From the NCBI GenBank assembly GCA_017311315.1, contig CM029612.1, forward strand, positions 50,922,200 to 50,986,199: a stretch of 64,000 nucleotides of DNA, read 5' to 3'. Source of the stretch: Dendrocalamus latiflorus (Eukaryota > Streptophyta > Magnoliopsida > Poales > Poaceae). Of the stretch, positions 62,575 through 64,000 are shown piece by piece. Below the pieces are notes generated by a model. The model saw only the letters and a program-made list of their open reading frames with translations. It ran no database searches and had not been told where the DNA came from. The translations under genes were made by a program, and so were the position numbers. The number at the start of each line of letters is the position of its first letter. The stretch's first letter is position 1.

Positions 62575-62869
62575 TTCTTGATCTGTGCGCGCTACACAAC
62601 TACAAGTACGCGGCTAGTCCACGGCCCTACTTGTGGTGTGCCGCGCAGGTGGCGTCAGTATGGCGTAATAAATTGGATCGTGTGTGGGGGCAGCGTTTAA
62701 AAGTTGGGAGGCACTGCGCCGTCTGCGCGTGGGTGAGTGGGAAACGTGGGCCTTTTCGGGCACTGGGCCGCGGCGCGGCCGGCCGGCCGGAGGTGGATGC
62801 GCAGCTTCCGTCCACCGCGCGGCGGGCACGCACGTGCAGAAGATGGCTATTGCAGTCTTGCTGCACGAG
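62575..62869 (-). promoter_or_regulatory. AOS proximal promoter with a G-box
   Basis: CACGTG at 62831–62836 lies 257–262 bases upstream of the ATG. G-boxes bind bHLH factors such as MYC2, and AOS is a known jasmonate-responsive gene, so feedback control is likely but inferred. No clear TATA box; TTTATTA and TTTTAAA are weak candidates. Confidence 0.5.
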
Positions 62870-63704
62870 TAGAGATGGGCAATGGTACCCGAAACCCGAT
62901 ACCTGGTGGGTTTTTACTCTATTAGGGCATGGATCTGAGTCAATTTTCTAACCCATGGGTCTCTTAATGGGCAAAAAGCCTAACCCATCGGGTCTGCCGG
63001 GTTCGGGTACGTTCCTATAGTACCCAAACCCGTAAACCCATGGGTAATATAAACCCGATCCATAGGAGTTATAAACCCAGGCTCCCAGCCTCCTAGGCAA
63101 ACCAGCCCAGCTCATAGCCCATTAGCCATTTAGCCCCAACCCCCAAATCCAATGAGGCAATACCCCATTACCCTTACGGCTAACCCTAGCTAGCACTCGC
63201 CACGGTCACTACTCACTCCTCCCCAGTCCCCACCCCGATTCAACAGCCGCCGCAGCGGCGGCGCATCTGGCGCTCCGCGCTCGGTCTCCGGCAGACTCCA
63301 CGTTCGCCCTCCCGTCCCGCAGCTCCCGCTCCTGCTCCCGCCACTCTCGCCGCACGCTCGTCCTCCCGCACGCCCTCGCCGTCACCTCGCCTTCCAGTTC
63401 AGCCCATCGCCCCCACGCCGCAGCCAACGCACATCACAACAGTAGGCCCTTGGCCATGGCGCTGCCCTCCGGCTCCAACGAAGATGGCCGGTGAACTTCT
63501 TCCTCCTCTCTATTAACCATTGTTGCAGCTCGCATTACTGACCCGACGGGCGACCCATGGGTACCCGTTAACCCAGTGGGCATGGGTCTAGGCAAAAATT
63601 TGCACCCGTCACAGGCATGAGTTTTTTAGTGGGCACGTCCAACTTTCATGGGCACGGGTTTGGGATAGCAAAACCCAGCGGGTTTATACCCGTTGCCATC
63701 TCTA
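62870..63704. mobile_element. Non-autonomous hAT element, 835 bp, in the AOS promoter
   Basis: Inverted ends TAGAGATGGGCAA and TTGCCATCTCTA are flanked by an exact 8-bp duplication TGCACGAG (62862–62869, 63705–63712), which defines hAT. The interior is rich in ACCCATGGGT/ACCCG repeats and has no transposase. It starts 296 bp upstream of the AOS ATG. Confidence 0.93.
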
Positions 63705-63712
63705 TGCACGAG

Positions 63713-64000
63713 TAGTACGTTCTGGTCATAAAAGGTGGTGGATTCAATCATCGTGGGGGCATCTACAATGCAAGGAGCTCGGTTGAGCTGAAAAGCTATG
63801 GTTTATGGCTGAAATTATACTGTAGCAGCTGAAATTGCACTGTAACTGAAGGTGATTTATTTGGCGTAATTAAATTTAAAAAATTTAAAAATAGAAAAAA
63901 TATGCTAGCTCATCACGGACAACGCAAACGAATACGAGAAAAAAGAATCGGCAAAAAAGCTAAAAAAGCCAAAAGTTCAGAAAAAGACGAAATTTATGAA
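63713..64000. other. Distal AOS upstream sequence, nothing recognised
   Basis: AT-rich; MITE-like words only. Confidence 0.5.

Noticed and set aside
60992..62599. 535-aa minus-strand frame overlapping AOS
   Set aside because: Alternative frame, Arg/Ala-rich, without P450 motifs.
61579..62700. 373-aa plus-strand frame opposite AOS
   Set aside because: Antisense shadow caused by the high GC third positions of the AOS gene.

Overview
The window looks like nuclear DNA of a grass, most likely Oryza (rice or a wild relative). Supporting signs are GT–AG spliced genes, GC-rich intronless or first-exon coding, very dense small inverted-repeat elements (MITEs), Helitron ends of the rice 'GTTGCAACGCAC' type, and a nuclear gene set typical of grasses. 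From memory only, allene oxide synthase OsAOS1 lies on rice chromosome 3, so a chromosome 3 long-arm origin is plausible but not shown by the sequence.

Layout. 1–3.2 kb: a dead hAT transposase tail, then a decayed copy of the cytochrome b6f subunit gene petM. 3.2–8.4 kb (minus): a complete seven-exon TMEM147 gene. 8.6–12.8 kb: a Helitron carrying a frameshifted F-box gene, two unidentified exons and a DEAD-box helicase scrap. 12.8–18 kb: intergenic, with MITEs and homopolymers. 18.1–24.6 kb (minus): a young Ty1/copia element with identical-length LTRs and a 5-bp target duplication, but a broken pol. 25.5–30.3 kb (plus): a six-exon KANADI-type GARP transcription factor. 31.8–34.4 kb: two small related single-exon genes. 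35–39 kb: MITEs, a complete 697-bp TRIM and a LINE scrap. 39.2–49.9 kb: a second Helitron, of the same family as the first, carrying fragments of MORF, GNAT and ribosomal uL14 genes; it is split by a 5.05-kb LTR-like element. 50.2–52.7 kb (plus): a complete seven-exon proteasome assembly chaperone 2 gene. 55–60.9 kb: a 1-kb foldback element, a second large LTR-like element and a 400-bp near-perfect palindrome. 61.1–62.6 kb (minus): intronless allene oxide synthase (CYP74A), with a non-autonomous hAT in its promoter.

The intact genes do unrelated jobs: ER translocon/BOS complex, leaf polarity, proteasome assembly and jasmonate synthesis. No operon-like logic applies. What ties the window together is transposition. 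Three complete genes (TMEM147, PAC2, AOS) each have a transposon inserted within about 250–300 bp upstream of the start codon, and the two Helitrons carry exon fragments of at least six unrelated genes, all in Helitron orientation.

The most unusual structure is an array of nine short palindromes at 48544–48764. They share one loop sequence while the stems vary with matching partners.
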